From Clostridiales bacterium (GTDB lineage Bacteria > Bacillota > Clostridia > Lachnospirales > WRAX01), in the NCBI GenBank assembly GCA_031277225.1, contig JAITMQ010000033.1, forward strand, positions 1 through 32,093: 32,093 nucleotides of DNA. The letters are read 5' to 3'. Numbering within the stretch: the first letter of the stretch is position 1; each line of letters opens with the position of its first letter. Below, piece by piece: positions 32,016-32,093 of this stretch. The notes below the pieces were generated by a model. It made no database searches and was not told the DNA's origin. It saw only the letters and a list, made by a program, of their open reading frames with translations. Made by a program: the position numbers and the translations under genes.

Positions 32016-32093
32016 ATGGATAATCTAACTAAAAAACAATGCCCCAAATGCAAAGCTGAAACCGGTCAAATGAAAAATGGACGCAATCGTTCG
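32016..32093 (+). CDS. Zinc-ribbon transposase-like protein, N-terminal fragment (cut by window end)
   Basis: Only 26 codons are in the window: a zinc-ribbon knuckle CPKCKAE followed by GQMKNGRNRS. This matches the N-terminus of IS1-type (InsA-like) and similar transposases, where a CPxC finger and the KNG..RSG basic patch precede a second knuckle. The position beside a MITE-like element supports a mobile origin. The family cannot be fixed from so short a piece. Confidence 0.6.
   Translation, partial: MDNLTKKQCPKCKAETGQMKNGRNRS

Overview
The window looks like a chromosomal piece of a Gram-positive member of the Clostridia, probably Lachnospiraceae-like. The clues are the gene order secY-adk-map-KOW-infA-rpmJ-rpsM, a short zinc-ribbon S14, an Adk with a four-cysteine lid, an L17 lengthened by an internal insertion of the kind I associate with Lachnospiraceae, and strong SD sites paired with many TTG/GTG starts. 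This assignment is inference from gene content; no rRNA is present.

Left part (1-12.2 kb). A lone HTH gene with a textbook promoter is divergent from tsaE-tsaB-rimI-lon-like, four tightly overlapping genes for tRNA t6A synthesis, acetylation and ATP-dependent proteolysis. Two tandem membrane-anchored XRE regulators follow. On the minus strand a small membrane protein and an S41 protease-like lipoprotein form a pair. Divergent from them is a three-gene flavin/iron-sulfur operon (NuoE-like, NuoF-like, and a ferredoxin-GltD-ferredoxin fusion). This architecture best fits an electron-bifurcating transhydrogenase of the Stn type, because no hydrogenase or formate dehydrogenase catalytic subunit is seen.

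Middle and right (12.4-30.1 kb, minus strand). The merged S10-spc-alpha ribosomal protein cluster runs from rpsJ to rplQ behind a consensus promoter and a leader of about 180 nt. It contains secY, adk, map, infA and rpoA. Two foreign insertions break the usual order: an effector-binding-domain gene between rplB and rpsS, and an unrecognised two-gene module between rpsM and rpsK. The cluster is also peppered with repeats. Five copies of a GTAGGGGCGACC hairpin sit exactly between a stop codon and the next SD, and they supply stop codons or C-terminal peptides. Several spacers hold inverted arrays of low-complexity units.

Right end (30.1-32.1 kb). A membrane protein with a degenerate JAMM/MPN-like domain and a LysM domain is followed by a terminator, a tandemly repeated highly structured non-coding segment, a 174-bp MITE-like element with long terminal inverted repeats, and the start of a zinc-ribbon transposase-like gene cut by the window edge.

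The strongest candidates for something undescribed are the two-gene module inside the alpha operon, the stop-codon-associated hairpin family, and the covarying structured repeat at 31.6 kb.
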